From positions 2,232,001 through 2,296,000 of the forward strand of contig OW818680.1 in assembly GCA_942493055.1 (NCBI GenBank): a stretch of 64,000 nt of DNA. The letters run 5' to 3'. Shown in pieces: positions 16,005 through 27,100 of this stretch; positions within the stretch are counted from its first letter, which is position 1, and each line of letters opens with the position of its first letter. Source of the DNA: CAIZQW01 sp942493055 (GTDB lineage: Bacteria; Verrucomicrobiota; Kiritimatiellia; RFP12; UBA1067). The position numbers and the translations under genes are program-made. The notes beneath the pieces are model-generated. The model was not told the origin of the DNA, made no database searches, and saw nothing but the letters and a program-made list of their open reading frames with translations.

Positions 16005-16023
16005 GTACAGCAGGGTGCTGTAC
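16005..16023 (+). promoter_or_regulatory. 5'-UTR hairpin upstream of selenoprotein candidate 1
   Basis: A perfect 8-bp stem GTACAGCA / TGCTGTAC with a GGG loop, close to the expected transcript start and 35 bases before the start codon. It could stabilise the mRNA. No equivalent is obvious upstream of the paralog at 34385. Confidence 0.45.
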
Positions 16024-16058
16024 GGGGTAGGCCCCCTAATACAAGGAGAGAAAACGGT

Positions 16059-16628
16059 ATGCAGTACATGAAGTACACACGTGTAGCTGTCGCCCTTTTA
16101 ATGACTGGGAGCGTCATGGCCCAGCAGGAAAAGCCGAAAGCTGATACGTCTGCACCGCTGAAATCCGAGTCCACCAGTAGCGAGGTCAAGGTCCCTTCGG
16201 AAGAAGAGATCAAGGCGTTCGTTACGGAATACAAAGAATCCGCTGACAGTGCTCAAACAGAGGCACTCTACGCGCGGTTCGTTGCTCCGCGGTTGACACC
16301 GGAGAAGAAGCAAAAACACGAGCAAGCCAAGACAGCTCCCTTCCAACTGACCATCGACCTGTATAAATTCCAGGTTGTGGACGGGAAGAAGAAGTATGTC
16401 GGGCGCGTCGACAAGGGCACCGCTTCCTTTGCCATTCTTGATCAAGAGGGCAAGGTTGTCACGTGCACGTCAGACGACTTGATTAAGCTATGCGCATCTT
16501 GAGGGGGCTCCGGCGGCTACCTCGGTGAGGTAGCTAAATCAGGAAAATACAAAGCGATAGTCTGGATCAAGAAGCCTAACGGCATCACCCTTGGAAAAGT
16601 CATGGAGTTGTCCCTGACCACGCCATAA
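16059..16628 (+). CDS. Candidate secreted selenoprotein 1 (in-frame UGA at codon 148, CxxU motif)
   Basis: Read conventionally the gene stops at TGA 16500-16502 (147 residues). The same frame continues for 41 codons to TAA 16626-16628, and the paralog at 34385 shows the same arrangement with a conserved continuation. Read through, the product has 189 residues. It has a signal peptide (MKYTRVAVALLMTGSVMA), a Lys/Glu-rich central part and a beta-rich C-terminal half. The junction is LIKLCAS-Sec-GGSGG, so Cys145 and Sec148 form a CxxU redox-type motif. The continuation reads EVAKSGKYKAIVWIKKP and so on. A GGU-loop hairpin follows the UGA. SD AAGGAG is 10 bases before ATG 16059; ATG 16068 is an alternative start. 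Function unknown; a thiol/selenol redox role outside the cytoplasm is inferred. Confidence 0.8.
16500..16535 (+). promoter_or_regulatory. UGA codon plus bacterial SECIS-like hairpin
   Basis: TGA 16500-16502 is followed after 12 bases by a 9-bp stem: 5' arm 16515-16523 (GGCTACCTC), loop GGT 16524-16526, 3' arm 16527-16535 (GAGGTAGCT, with one G-U pair at the base). The loop starts 21 bases after the UGA and begins with G. Both properties are within what is known for bacterial SECIS elements read by SelB. No U-run follows, so it is not a terminator; the true terminator lies at 16655. Confidence 0.78.
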
Positions 16629-16654
16629 CAGATCTAATCGTTAAGTATTTTCAG

Positions 16655-16700
16655 AGGGCCTTCAGAGCTAATCGCTTTGAAGGCCCTTGTGTTTCTTTTT
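16655..16700 (+). terminator. Rho-independent terminator of selenoprotein candidate 1
   Basis: A 10-bp stem AGGGCCTTCA (16655-16664) / TGAAGGCCCT (16678-16687) followed by TGTGTTTCTTTTT. It begins 26 bases after the TAA at 16628, not after the internal UGA, which supports the longer reading frame. It resembles the terminator of the paralog at 35001, with the same TATTTTCAGAG lead-in. Confidence 0.85.
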
Positions 16701-16714
16701 GGAGAGATGCCCGT

Positions 16715-19700
16715 CTAATTTAAGCGGATGAGCGATCCGTTATTAAACAACAGCAGGACGGTTTTTGCCGCCTCATCATGTTTCACGACCCATTTTGGAA
16801 TCCCGCTGCTGGCTTTAAATTTTCCCGACAGTGTTCCCGTGTAGCTCAGGATCGTGTAGGTTGTTTTTTTGTCAAAGTCAGCTTCGTTTGTAAAGGTGAC
16901 GGACGTGTTCTCATCCAGCACGAGATCACCATTAACTGTCACCCGGTCAGCCGGGTCATCAATAGCCAGCGCGGCTGTACTCGCCAGGGTGAGCGCCCCG
17001 ACTGCCAGGGTCCCTCCTTCGTTCGTGGAGGCTCCGGGGGCGAGGCGTGAACTCCCCGTAACCGAAACCGCGCCAGCCACTGTCCCTGTCCCGCCCAAGG
17101 TGCCTCCGCTGACCGTGGTTGCGCCGCTGTATGTATTGAGGCCATTCAGCAGGAGTGTGCCTGTATTCATCTTGGACAGGGAGCCCGTACCGCTGATGAC
17201 ACCGCTCAAGGTTTGCGTTGCGCTGCTGTTGAAAAGGAGCGCGGCCCCGTTGGTGATATTCGCGGCGTAGAAGCCGTTGCCGAGGCAACCGGCAAGACCG
17301 ATTTCCAATGTGCCCGCGTTGATGATTGTCGCACCCGTGTAATTATTGTTGGTGGCTGTGAGGCGCAGCCAACCCGGACCGGCCTTAATCAACGGATTGT
17401 CACCATTATTTCCCCCAACCGGGTTTAGGTTTGTAATTTTAGAGTCGACATCCAGGTCGATCCCATCCGCCGTGTTGCCGTCTTCGACCGTCATCATGAC
17501 ACCTTGCGTTTGGCGAATAACGACCTTCGTTCCGCTGATGACGGAGTTGGATGGAGAGGCCAAGCAGTTCACGGTGGACCCGCCATTAAAGAAGTCCAGG
17601 TTGCTGTTGGGGACGCCGGTGATCCTCCCGCCGGTCATATTGATGGTCGCACTGCCCAGCGTCTGGTTGTTGCCAGGAGTTGATGCATCCGTCGCAATAT
17701 GCATCGTGCCGTAGTTCAGGTTGATCGTTGAGATCCGGTCTACACCCGTACTATAACCCGTGACGTCGTTGGCACCCAAGAGCAGCGTCGACCCTGGATT
17801 CACGTTTACGATCCCGCGGATCGTTCCGGCACTGCCACCGCCGCCTGTCAGGGCGAGCGTGCCCGCAGTGATTGTCGTGCCATTGGTGTAGGTCTTCTGG
17901 GTGCTGAACGACACCGTGTTCGTTGTGTCGATAATCACTGCCCCGCCGGTGATCGCTCCGCTGGAGGTGCCGCCAGCGCCTCCCAAGGTGCCGACGACAA
18001 CCGCAAGCGCTTTGGAGACGGTCAGCCCGCCCAGATCGAGGATGCCGCTGTTGAAGGTGACTGTGCCTGTCCCCAGCGCATTGGCATTGCCCATGATCAA
18101 GGTTCCTGCGCTGATGGTGGTAGCACCGCTATAGGTGTTGGCGCCGGAGAGCGTCAGTGTCGCACCCGTGGACTTGTCTACCGCACCCGAACCGGAGATC
18201 ACGCCGGAGAGCGTCCCGTTGTCCGTCACAGTGCCCCCTTCAAGCGAGATGGAATTTGTCACAGTCGCGCCATTGATGTCCAGAATGCCTGCAGTCAACC
18301 TGACATCACCCGAGCCTAACGCACTGCCATTGCCCAAAGTGACCGTGCCGCCGCTGAGGGTCGAACCGCCGCTATAGCTGTTTGTGGTGTTCATCACTAA
18401 AGCGGCCGAACCATTTTTGGTCAGGTAGCCTGTTCCCGCAATACCCGCGCTCCCGGTCAAGGTGTAGTTTTTCGTAGGATTATTGAAGATTACGGCGGCC
18501 GGGAGAACATCCGACGCGATGGACACATCTTGGCTGGCCGAGGCCTCGCCAAAGGTCACAATGTCTCCTGTCATGAAATCCGTTATGGAGCCGCCGGGCA
18601 ATGCCCAGTTCTTGGGATCTCCCAACTCGGTGAGACTCCACTCGCTGCTCAGGGCCCCTGTCCAGTAGGGATTGACACCGCTGACCACATAGTCGATCAC
18701 GCCAGCGTTGTTCACCAGCAAGGCGCTCTGGCGGGCACCCAGGGTGGGTTGCGTACCGAGGATCAGGCTCGTAATATCGCCAAGCGTGTTGGCGTGCGCG
18801 ATCAGGTGGTATGTTCCGGAGTCAACGGGGCCGGAGGGCAGGTTGACGGTGATTGTCTCGGCTCCGCCATTGAGTGTAAGCGTACCTGTTACCGTGATGG
18901 CCGGCGCGTTGGTGAAGTTGTCCAGTGTGCCGACCGTGACGGCGCCAGAGCCGTTGAAGGTCAGGTTGGTGATGGCGAGCGTTGAGCTCGTGTCTGTCCC
19001 GGCCATGATGACGCCCGTGCCACTCACAGTCACAGTGCTGGCGCCGAAGATGCCCGCATGGTTGGCCACAACAGAACCGTTTGTGATATTCATCGTCCCA
19101 GAGAAGCCACTGTTGTCCCCTCCGAGCGTCAGCGCCCCGGAACCATACTGGTTGATCGTGCCGTTACCGGCAAGCACGTTATCCACCGTCATGGCGTTGG
19201 AACGATTGAAGACAAGGGTCGCGTTGTTGGTGACAGGCCCCGTCCCCAGCGTTCCTGTTGCGCTGTTGGTGCCGACCCACACAGCACCGGACTCAATGAT
19301 CAGCGCGCCATTGAACGTGTTCGCGTTCAGAAGCGCCATGGTTCCTGAACCCTGTTTGCGGATGCCCGCAGCAGCGCCACCCGAAGCCCCCTGGGAAGCG
19401 ATAATCATACTGACGATCAGGTCGGAATCCGGGGAAGCAGTCGTGTCCTCGACATTGAAGTGTTGGACATCTTGCAGGTGGATGCCACCGGAACCGTTCA
19501 TGTAACAGGCACCCACGCCACTCACCAGCACAGTCGAAGATCCCACGCTGTTGTTGGCCACCAAGACATCATAGCCTGATAAGACACGATCCGATGTCCA
19601 GGCTGAACCATTTTTCAGCGTTACATTTCCGATGCGCGTATCCGCGCCACCATTCATATAAATGCGTGCAGCATCAGCCGAGATCACGCGTGAAGCCGCT

Positions 19701-20929
19701 ACAGCCGTACCATGATTCGGAACAAAAATATTCACGGCACCGAACTCAAGCGTTCCGCCAGCATTGGCTGCAAAGCCGGATGAATCGCGAAGGGTGGAAG
19801 AAACCCTCAGGGTTCCGCCTGTCACGAGGGTCGGTCCGCTATACGTGTTTGCAGCGGAAAAGATCGCCAGCCCGCCTCCGTCCTTTGTCACACCAAAGCC
19901 TGTACCGCTCAACGCGCCGCTCAGGGTCATCGTGCCGCCGTTGGTCACGGAAATGACAGGCGAGAGCTGCAACGCCATGGGCGTGCTCATCGAGGCCGTC
20001 TGCCAGGTCTTCAGGGCGAGGTTGCCGCTGAGATTGAAGGAGTTGCCGGTGATCGTCCAGTTGGTGTTTCCAGCGATACCCACCGTATCAAAGGTGACAT
20101 TTGAGAAGAGTGTCCCAGCTGTAAAGTCGTTGTTCAGCGCAGTTGTCCGCGTTGTTCCAACAAAGAAGAGGTTGCTCCCCGTAATCGGCCAATCCCACCA
20201 GTTGGTCGAGTTGCTCCAATTGTTGTCGGCAGCGAGGCCGGACCAGGTGACTGGCAGCACCTCCTGAAGCTGGAAGCCCGAGATACAGGCGCGGGCCCCC
20301 CCCGACTGAAGACCCGTCAATACAGTGAGGTCGCCGGTCAGGCCGGAGACGCTCATCACATTCTCTCCCTCCTTGATTGACGAGTAGCGGACCGTGCCCC
20401 AGTTGGCTGTTGAGTTCGTGGTCAGAACACCCGAGACATACGAATAGTTCACCCCATTGATCGTGTGATAACGAAAGACGTTCGCAGTCCCGTCAGCATG
20501 ATCCCCGTTGCGATAAATGATGACGCGATAGCGCGCAAACGGAATGCCGGTCACCTTGAAGCCTGCTGGATTTGCAGCGTTATCATCCAAATAACCGTAC
20601 AGCAATTTATTCGTCAATGTCGTCGTACTGCCTCTCGACCATGTCCAGCCGGCTGAACAGGCATACAGTTGCGTCCCCGTCAGCGCCATGCCGTTCTCAT
20701 TCTGTAAATTGGAAGCCATCAGCGTTGTCGGGTTGCCGCCTGTATTACCACCGCCGGTGACATCCGTCCAATAACGCCCTGCAACCGGCACAAAACCCAC
20801 CGTCTCATCGACATCGTCAATCGAAGCCTTATCACTGCCAAAGTTCACACTGATGGTCCGCTGCGCGAAGGCCATGTTGACCAGACACACACACGCTACT
20901 AACAGGACTCCTACGACCTGATTTTTCAT
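16715..20929 (-). CDS. Giant secreted PATR (autotransporter-associated beta-strand repeat) protein 1
   Basis: 1404 residues. The signal peptide is about 22 residues, ending MAFA before QRTISVNFG. An N-terminal domain of about 200 residues is shared with the two PATR proteins upstream (YWTDV, LYGYLDD, FKVTGIPFARYRVIIYRN). After that come many PATR-type units (SGANTYSGATTISAGTL, NNYTGATIINAGTLEIG, LNTYSGATTVSGGTL), expected to form a parallel beta-helix at the cell surface. There is no C-terminal autotransporter barrel; the last residues are NNGSLIRLN, like the tails of the other PATR proteins. SD AAAAGGAG precedes ATG 20929. A terminator at about 21030-21103 separates it from the gene upstream, so it has its own promoter. 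Confidence 0.85.
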   Translation of the reverse strand: MKNQVVGVLLVACVCLVNMAFAQRTISVNFGSDKASIDDVDETVGFVPVAGRYWTDVTGGGNTGGNPTTLMASNLQNENGMALTGTQLYACSAGWTWSRGSTTTLTNKLLYGYLDDNAANPAGFKVTGIPFARYRVIIYRNGDHADGTANVFRYHTINGVNYSYVSGVLTTNSTANWGTVRYSSIKEGENVMSVSGLTGDLTVLTGLQSGGARACISGFQLQEVLPVTWSGLAADNNWSNSTNWWDWPITGSNLFFVGTTRTTALNNDFTAGTLFSNVTFDTVGIAGNTNWTITGNSFNLSGNLALKTWQTASMSTPMALQLSPVISVTNGGTMTLSGALSGTGFGVTKDGGGLAIFSAANTYSGPTLVTGGTLRVSSTLRDSSGFAANAGGTLEFGAVNIFVPNHGTAVAASRVISADAARIYMNGGADTRIGNVTLKNGSAWTSDRVLSGYDVLVANNSVGSSTVLVSGVGACYMNGSGGIHLQDVQHFNVEDTTASPDSDLIVSMIIASQGASGGAAAGIRKQGSGTMALLNANTFNGALIIESGAVWVGTNSATGTLGTGPVTNNATLVFNRSNAMTVDNVLAGNGTINQYGSGALTLGGDNSGFSGTMNITNGSVVANHAGIFGASTVTVSGTGVIMAGTDTSSTLAITNLTFNGSGAVTVGTLDNFTNAPAITVTGTLTLNGGAETITVNLPSGPVDSGTYHLIAHANTLGDITSLILGTQPTLGARQSALLVNNAGVIDYVVSGVNPYWTGALSSEWSLTELGDPKNWALPGGSITDFMTGDIVTFGEASASQDVSIASDVLPAAVIFNNPTKNYTLTGSAGIAGTGYLTKNGSAALVMNTTNSYSGGSTLSGGTVTLGNGSALGSGDVRLTAGILDINGATVTNSISLEGGTVTDNGTLSGVISGSGAVDKSTGATLTLSGANTYSGATTISAGTLIMGNANALGTGTVTFNSGILDLGGLTVSKALAVVVGTLGGAGGTSSGAITGGAVIIDTTNTVSFSTQKTYTNGTTITAGTLALTGGGGSAGTIRGIVNVNPGSTLLLGANDVTGYSTGVDRISTINLNYGTMHIATDASTPGNNQTLGSATINMTGGRITGVPNSNLDFFNGGSTVNCLASPSNSVISGTKVVIRQTQGVMMTVEDGNTADGIDLDVDSKITNLNPVGGNNGDNPLIKAGPGWLRLTATNNNYTGATIINAGTLEIGLAGCLGNGFYAANITNGAALLFNSSATQTLSGVISGTGSLSKMNTGTLLLNGLNTYSGATTVSGGTLGGTGTVAGAVSVTGSSRLAPGASTNEGGTLAVGALTLASTAALAIDDPADRVTVNGDLVLDENTSVTFTNEADFDKKTTYTILSYTGTLSGKFKASSGIPKWVVKHDEAAKTVLLLFNNGSLIRLN

Positions 20930-21029
20930 GTTTCACTCCTTTTCTTCACTGGAACTCATTTACATTCCAAACACACACTTTACAATAAGGATACCAGCCT
21001 TTACGCAAAAATCAAGTGGATTTTCAGAT

Positions 21030-21103
21030 TCAAAAAAACAAGGCTGCAGGTTGTGGCGGCCGCCCCTCTGTCGGGAGTCCTGCGTGCGCCAAGCCTGCAG
21101 CCT
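21030..21103 (-). terminator. Terminator of PATR protein 2 gene (minus strand)
   Basis: Inverted repeat AGGCTGCAGG (21041-21050) / CCTGCAGCCT (21094-21103). Read on the minus strand the stem is followed by TTGTTTTTTTGAATC. It follows the stop of the 2451-residue gene at 21128. The loop is long (43 bases) and GC-rich. Confidence 0.7.
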
Positions 21104-21127
21104 GTCGGCTAACAGCAGATAGCCTGT

Positions 21128-24100
21128 TTATTGGAACTGAATCATCGTGCCATAGCCCTTAAGCGTCAGATAGACGCCATCAGCTTTGAATATCAATTCG
21201 CCTCTCGCAACCGATGCGTGCTTATTCAGCATGGACAATGTAAAGCTGGCAGGGCTGAGTGCCTGATTTGAGTTGAGCAACTTATACTCCGTATCCAGCG
21301 CTGCCCCGGCAACGTCAACGGCGAGCGCCACTGTACCACTGACACCATTGACCGTCATATCGGAGGCGCTGTCATGTTTCATCCGGATTGCAGGCGTCCC
21401 CGTGGCCGTAATATTCGTCTGGGCAGGCGGCACTGCGCCGGTGACAGTCAAGTCAACACTGCCGCCATTTAGCGTCAGCGTTGGATTACTGCCGAATGCA
21501 TTTGCATGCTTGGGCACAGCGGTTCCAGCGTTGAGGACGAATCCCCCTGCGAAGGTGCTGTTTCCTGCAAGGGTCAATGTGCCATTGCCTGACTTGACCA
21601 GACTGCCAACACCCGTAAACTTGCCATTAAAGGTAGAGACCGCAGCGCCGTCAATGGTCAGCGATCCCGCTGCATGGTTGAGCGCAATCACATCATCGGC
21701 GTTACTGCCGTTGAGCGTCCTTATGGCCGCATTGACAAGTGTCGCCGCGTCGCCGATGTTCACGATGAAGGAGCTACCGCTGCCCGTGGTCTCGCTCACC
21801 AGGTTGTTGCCCAAGGATGAAGCGCCCCAGGCATTCACAGTGACACGTCCTGTCGTACCGCCATTGTTACGGATCTTCAACGTCTCGGCGCTGTTCGAAC
21901 AGTCCAGCTCTGCCCTGAGTGTATTATTGAGAGGTGTATAGCCACTGCCAAACTCGATGGTCGAGTCAGGTCCTGTAATCGAGTTTTTAAACCAGACAGT
22001 AGCAGCCGCATCACTCCCGATACGAATGTAACTACTGGTTCCAAGATGCACGCTGTTGCTAAAATATGCCGTTCCTGCCCCAAAGCGGAATTGACCAAAG
22101 GTCTGCGCTCCATCTTGGAAATGATCCGTCAGTTGCGCACCGTCTTCAAAGACCATCTTTGCACTCAACGAGAATACGCCGCCATAATACTGCATGCCCT
22201 TTCCAAAGAAGAGCGTGGCTGCGGAGGGCATATTCTGGAAGGTTGTCTTCCAGTTTCCCGTGGCAAGGCGCATCTGCCCGAGGGTCTCTAATCTCAACGT
22301 GCCTGTAAAGCCAGGGAAGGTCATAAGCGGATCGCCAGGGACAGGCGATATGATTGCAGAACTTGTCGAGACAAACGCGAATGTGCCGGCACCTGAAATC
22401 CCAGCAACTGGGGTGGCTGCGCTGTAGACATACTCAGCCCGTGTGTTCGCATCCGTGACTTTCACGGTGCCTGCATTATAGTTCGCATTCGTGAACCGGT
22501 AGGTCCCCGACAGCAGCTCAAGGGTTCCCGCTCCTGTCGGCACCCCTTGCAACACAGCAGGAACGACTGAAAGTGTCGCATTGGGACGCAAATGTGATGT
22601 GCCCAACAGAGACGACGCACTGTTGACGGTCAGCTTAGAGCCCGTATCAAGCTGTACAGCCGCTGCCGTCAACGGAGCTGAGATCGTCACCATGCTGGTT
22701 CCGAACGTGGTCAATGCCGGCGTAGCGACCGTGCTGTCTCCGGAAATCGAATAGGCTGTCTTATCGGAGATAAAGGCGACACCCTCTGGATCTACAGTTT
22801 CTGTCACGGTGATGGATGAACTTGCATTGTTTTCCAGATCGCCAAACACGACAGCCCTATCATTGCCGTAAAGGGCATCGACTCCATTTGTTGTCCAGTT
22901 CTGCGTCGCCGTGTCCCAATTGCCGGAGGCCAGATCTTTCCAATACACGTCCATGGCGAGTGTACCGCCGTTGAAGACAACATAGACCTTCCCGCCTTGC
23001 ATTTCAAGAGTCGCGGTTAAGCCACTGGCGTTATTGACCAGAACGACAGACGCATTCGCCAAGCTTCCGCTGATGTTGGTCGCTTCGATGAGCGGATAAC
23101 GTTTCAGGATGGCCGCCTTGTTTTGCAGATCCAGCGTGAAGGTGAGCGAAGGCGTTTCCGACAAGGTCAGCACGCCGGTCGCGATTCGCTCAGAAGCCCA
23201 CAGCGTCTCATCGAGGACCATCTGTAGACCGACTGTACCCTGGAACGTCAGATTCGGAATACTCAACAGTGTAGAACCACTCCGGGCAATTCTGCCGGAA
23301 TTGGTGATACACAACGTGCCGCTTCCTGCAAAATCACTGTAATTCGTGAGAGTATAGCCGTTCAGATCCAGGACCGATGTTGTTCCTGCAACAAGTGTGA
23401 TCGGCGCCGTGGACAAGTTGATCGCGAAGTTCGCCAGCGCCTTCACTGTGCCGCCACCCAGATTAAAGAATGAAGTGGCTGGCCCCGCCGTCGAGATACC
23501 TCTCCAGCCGATCTCCAGGGTCCCGCCGTTGAGATTAAGGGTACTGTTGCGTCCATCAGCATCGGTTTTGATACGGATACCTTGCGTGCGCACCAAGGCA
23601 GCGTTGGTGATCGTCCATGTTGTGACCGCATCCAGCGCCATTTGGACCCACGCATTTTCGGCAATGAACTCACCGCCGCTCATGTTGTAGGTTGTATAAG
23701 CCGGATTACTCCAATGTCCAAGCATAACCGAACTCTGATTGTTGTCAGTACTGTTCGAGCCCGCAACCGTGATCGTTCCACCTGTCTGCTCGATAATGCT
23801 GTTACATCCTGAAGCATTTCCAAACAACAGGCGGGGCGTCAGAATCGACCCGCCCTCCAGCAGCAGGCGCCCTTCATGGACCGAGAACTCGCCTGTGCTC
23901 AGGGTTAACGCCCCTCCGGAGCCGAGGCGTAGCGTCTGACCATTGCTGACCCAATAGGATGCCGGCAACACAACAGCCTTTGCAAGGACAATCTCCGCCC
24001 TACGGTCGGTGTACGGCAAGGCGGTCGCGGCTGAGCTTCCCCCTTCGAAGCGAAGGCGCGCCTGATTTGGATACAGACCATCCGTCGTCAGCAGCGTCGT

Positions 24101-27100
24101 GCCGGAGAAGAGAGCGGCACTCGGAACCGTCAAGGTGGTGTTCGTTGGCAGTGTCACCTGCTGCGCAATGCGCGTCGCATCATTTGTCAAGGTCACATCC
24201 GAACCCAGACCCAGCGTCAATGACATCGTGCTGAGAGGCGTGTTAACGACCACAGGGGCTTTGCCCGTCACCGTCACTGTGGAGGCAGTCACAACGCCGC
24301 TTCCTGTCACTGTATAGGCGGTCGTGTCTGCGGTGAAAGCGATATTTCGCGGAAGTATCGTCCCTGCCACCGTCACTGTAGAAGCGTTATTACCAGCCAA
24401 CGGTCCGAAGGTCGGATCATCGTTGTCGATGTACGCCACATCAACACCATTTGTTGCCCACGGTGTTGTTAATATGTTTCCGCTGGCCTCCCAGATTCCG
24501 CTCGCGATATCCTTCCAGTCCAAGTCACGCGAAACAATGATATTGCTGAGGACAGCGTAGACTTTATTATCTGCGATCTCGAGCGTTGCCGTAACACCGC
24601 CCTGGACAAGATGCTTATTGATGAGCGCAACGGAAACCCCTGTCAGATCACCTGTGATGGCGTTGTTCGCCTCAATGAGCGGATAGCGTTCCAGCGGCAG
24701 ACGGATGTTGTTCAAGTCCAACGTGAGGGTCGTGCCCGGCGTCAGCGTCAGATTCGTTGTAATCATCTTTTCGGAATTGGCCAGATCTTCAGCCATGAGG
24801 AAGGTCAGCCCGGCCCCATCCCTAAATGCGAGGTTGGGAATGTTCAAGACCTTCGCGCCACTCTTGGCCAGACGTCCGGCATTGGTGATGCACAAGGTGC
24901 CTGTCCCGCTAAAGTCACTCACCATGGCGACCGTCTTGCCGTTCAGATCCAAACAGGCTGTCGCACCGCTTCCCAGCGTGACAGGGGCCGTAGACATGCT
25001 GACCGAGAAGTTGTCGGTCGCGCGAATTGTGCCTCCGTTCCAGTTAAAATAGGAAGTGGCCGGTCCCCACGTGCTCAAGCCCAAAGAACCTATTTCCACG
25101 CGACCACCATTCAGATTGAGCGTCGACACCTTTCCATCGGGATCCCGCTTCAGCCGGATACCCTGAACTCGGACATAAGCTGAACCGGAGATCGTCCATG
25201 TCGCTGTCCCATCCCACCCCATCAGGGCCTGGGCATTGTCAGCAATGAAGGATCCACCGCTCATGTCGTAGGTCGCTGTCGAAGCCCAATGCGCGAAAAG
25301 GATTGAGCACCCGGTTGAATCTGCGTTGTTATTGCCGGTGACGGTAATCGTTCCGCCGTCTTGCACAATCGTGCTGGTGTGGCCTGTGCCCGTATCAGCC
25401 CAGCGCAGTTGGTTAGCAATCACCGAGCCCCCATTGTTCACGATCAGCCGAGCTGTCGCGCAGGAGAGCAGGCTGTTTGTGATCCTGAGCAAGCCGTTGT
25501 TGCCGATCTGAAGCGCCTGACCGCCTCTCAGCGTATACCCTGAAGCCCCCAGGTCGACCTCCTTCTCGATCTTAAAGGTCGCCTGCTTGCTGTCAAACGG
25601 GAAGGTCGTCGCCGGAGCGCTTCCACCGGCGTAACGGATGATCGCCTGCGCAGGATACGTACCCGCCGTCACATTAACATTGTTAGGAACAACTGCGGCA
25701 GAGGGGATCGTCAGCGTTGAATTGATCGGCTGAGTCACGGCCAGGATGCGGGAAGCGTCATCCGTGACCGTCACGCTCGTTCCATTGGCCATGGTCAGCG
25801 CGGGAGTTGTCAAGAGGCCGGCATTCACAGTCGAACTGGCGGCGAGTGTCAGCGTGGGGGTTGTCAGCGTGCCGGCATTCACAGTCGAACTGGCGGCAAG
25901 TGTCACTCCAGGCGTTGTCAAGGTGCCGATCGTCATCGCGCCTGTCACATTCTGAATCGAACCCGGCGTCACAGTCAAAGAGCCTGGGAATGTGAAGGCA
26001 CCTGTTCCCGTCTTGGAGAAGGCGCGTGTTTCCAGGGCATCCCCTGTATCAAGCGCGACCGTATAATCGGTCTCGTTTCCGGAAACGGCGAGTCCGGTCA
26101 GGGTGTAATTTCCCTTGAGCGTCAGCACGGCCGCATCCAGACTCGTATAATTCGGCAAGGTCACCTTGTCGCCATTGGCAAAGGCAAGGTCTATTCCATT
26201 GGTTGCCCAGTTGGAGGTTGACTCATCCCAGTCGCCGGTAGCAAGCTCTTTCCAGCTGAGGGCCTTCGGCGCAACGGAAACATCCATGTATATGCCTGAC
26301 GCATCAGAGGTCAATGTTGCTGTCAAGCCAGGGGTATTGTTGACCAGTTGAAGCGAGAATGCGCCAACACCCACATCCGAAGTGGCATTGAACAGTTTGT
26401 ATACACCCGCCTGCGTGATATCCAGCACATCCACATTGAGCGTGGTGGTGCCCGTCGCGGCAACAACGGTTAAATCCTGCGCTGAATTATAATACATGCG
26501 AATCGTGGGCGAACCCGATAGCGTGATGCCCTGTGTCGGAGCGATCGCACCTGAAGCCCGCATATCAACGATTCCAGCACTCAGGTTAACGGTTCCAGCA
26601 CCAAAGGCATTGACATGTTTGGGGACAACCGTTCCGTTCGTCATGTTGAACGTCCCAACAAAGGCGCTGTTATCTCCTCCGAGCGTCAATGTCCCACTGC
26701 CTGCCTGATTGATGATGCCATTGCCCGCAATCTTATTATTCACCGTCATGTCGTTCGACCGGCTGAAGACCAAGGTGGCGTTGTTGGTCACAGCTTCTGT
26801 ACCCAGCGTTCCCGTCGTGGTATTTGTTCCGACCATGACCACGCCGGCGTCAATAAGCAAGGGACCATTGAAGATATTGGCTCCCAAAAGCGCCATGGTT
26901 CCTGCCCCTTGTTTACGGATCCCGGCAAGAGCACCTCCAATGGATCCTTGTGCGCCGATGATCATGCTAACCACAAGATCAGGATCAGCCGAAGATGTCG
27001 TGTCCTCGACAGTAAAGTTCTGTACGCCTTGAAGGTGGATGCCTCCGGCTCCGTTCATGTAGGATGTCCCGGCTCCGGTGATTAGTACGGTTGAAGCCCC

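Noticed and set aside
16503..16535. Hairpin after the UGA as a rho-independent terminator
   Set aside because: No U-run follows it, the frame stays open and conserved beyond it, and a proper terminator with a U-run lies 26 bases after the second stop at 16628. The same holds for the copy at 34847.
18708..19505. Long plus-strand ORFs inside the PATR genes (for example 265 codons here, 254 codons at 28556)
   Set aside because: They lie opposite clear PATR coding sequence, lack SD signals and have a skewed composition (Pro/Ser/Val-rich) produced by codon bias of the true strand.
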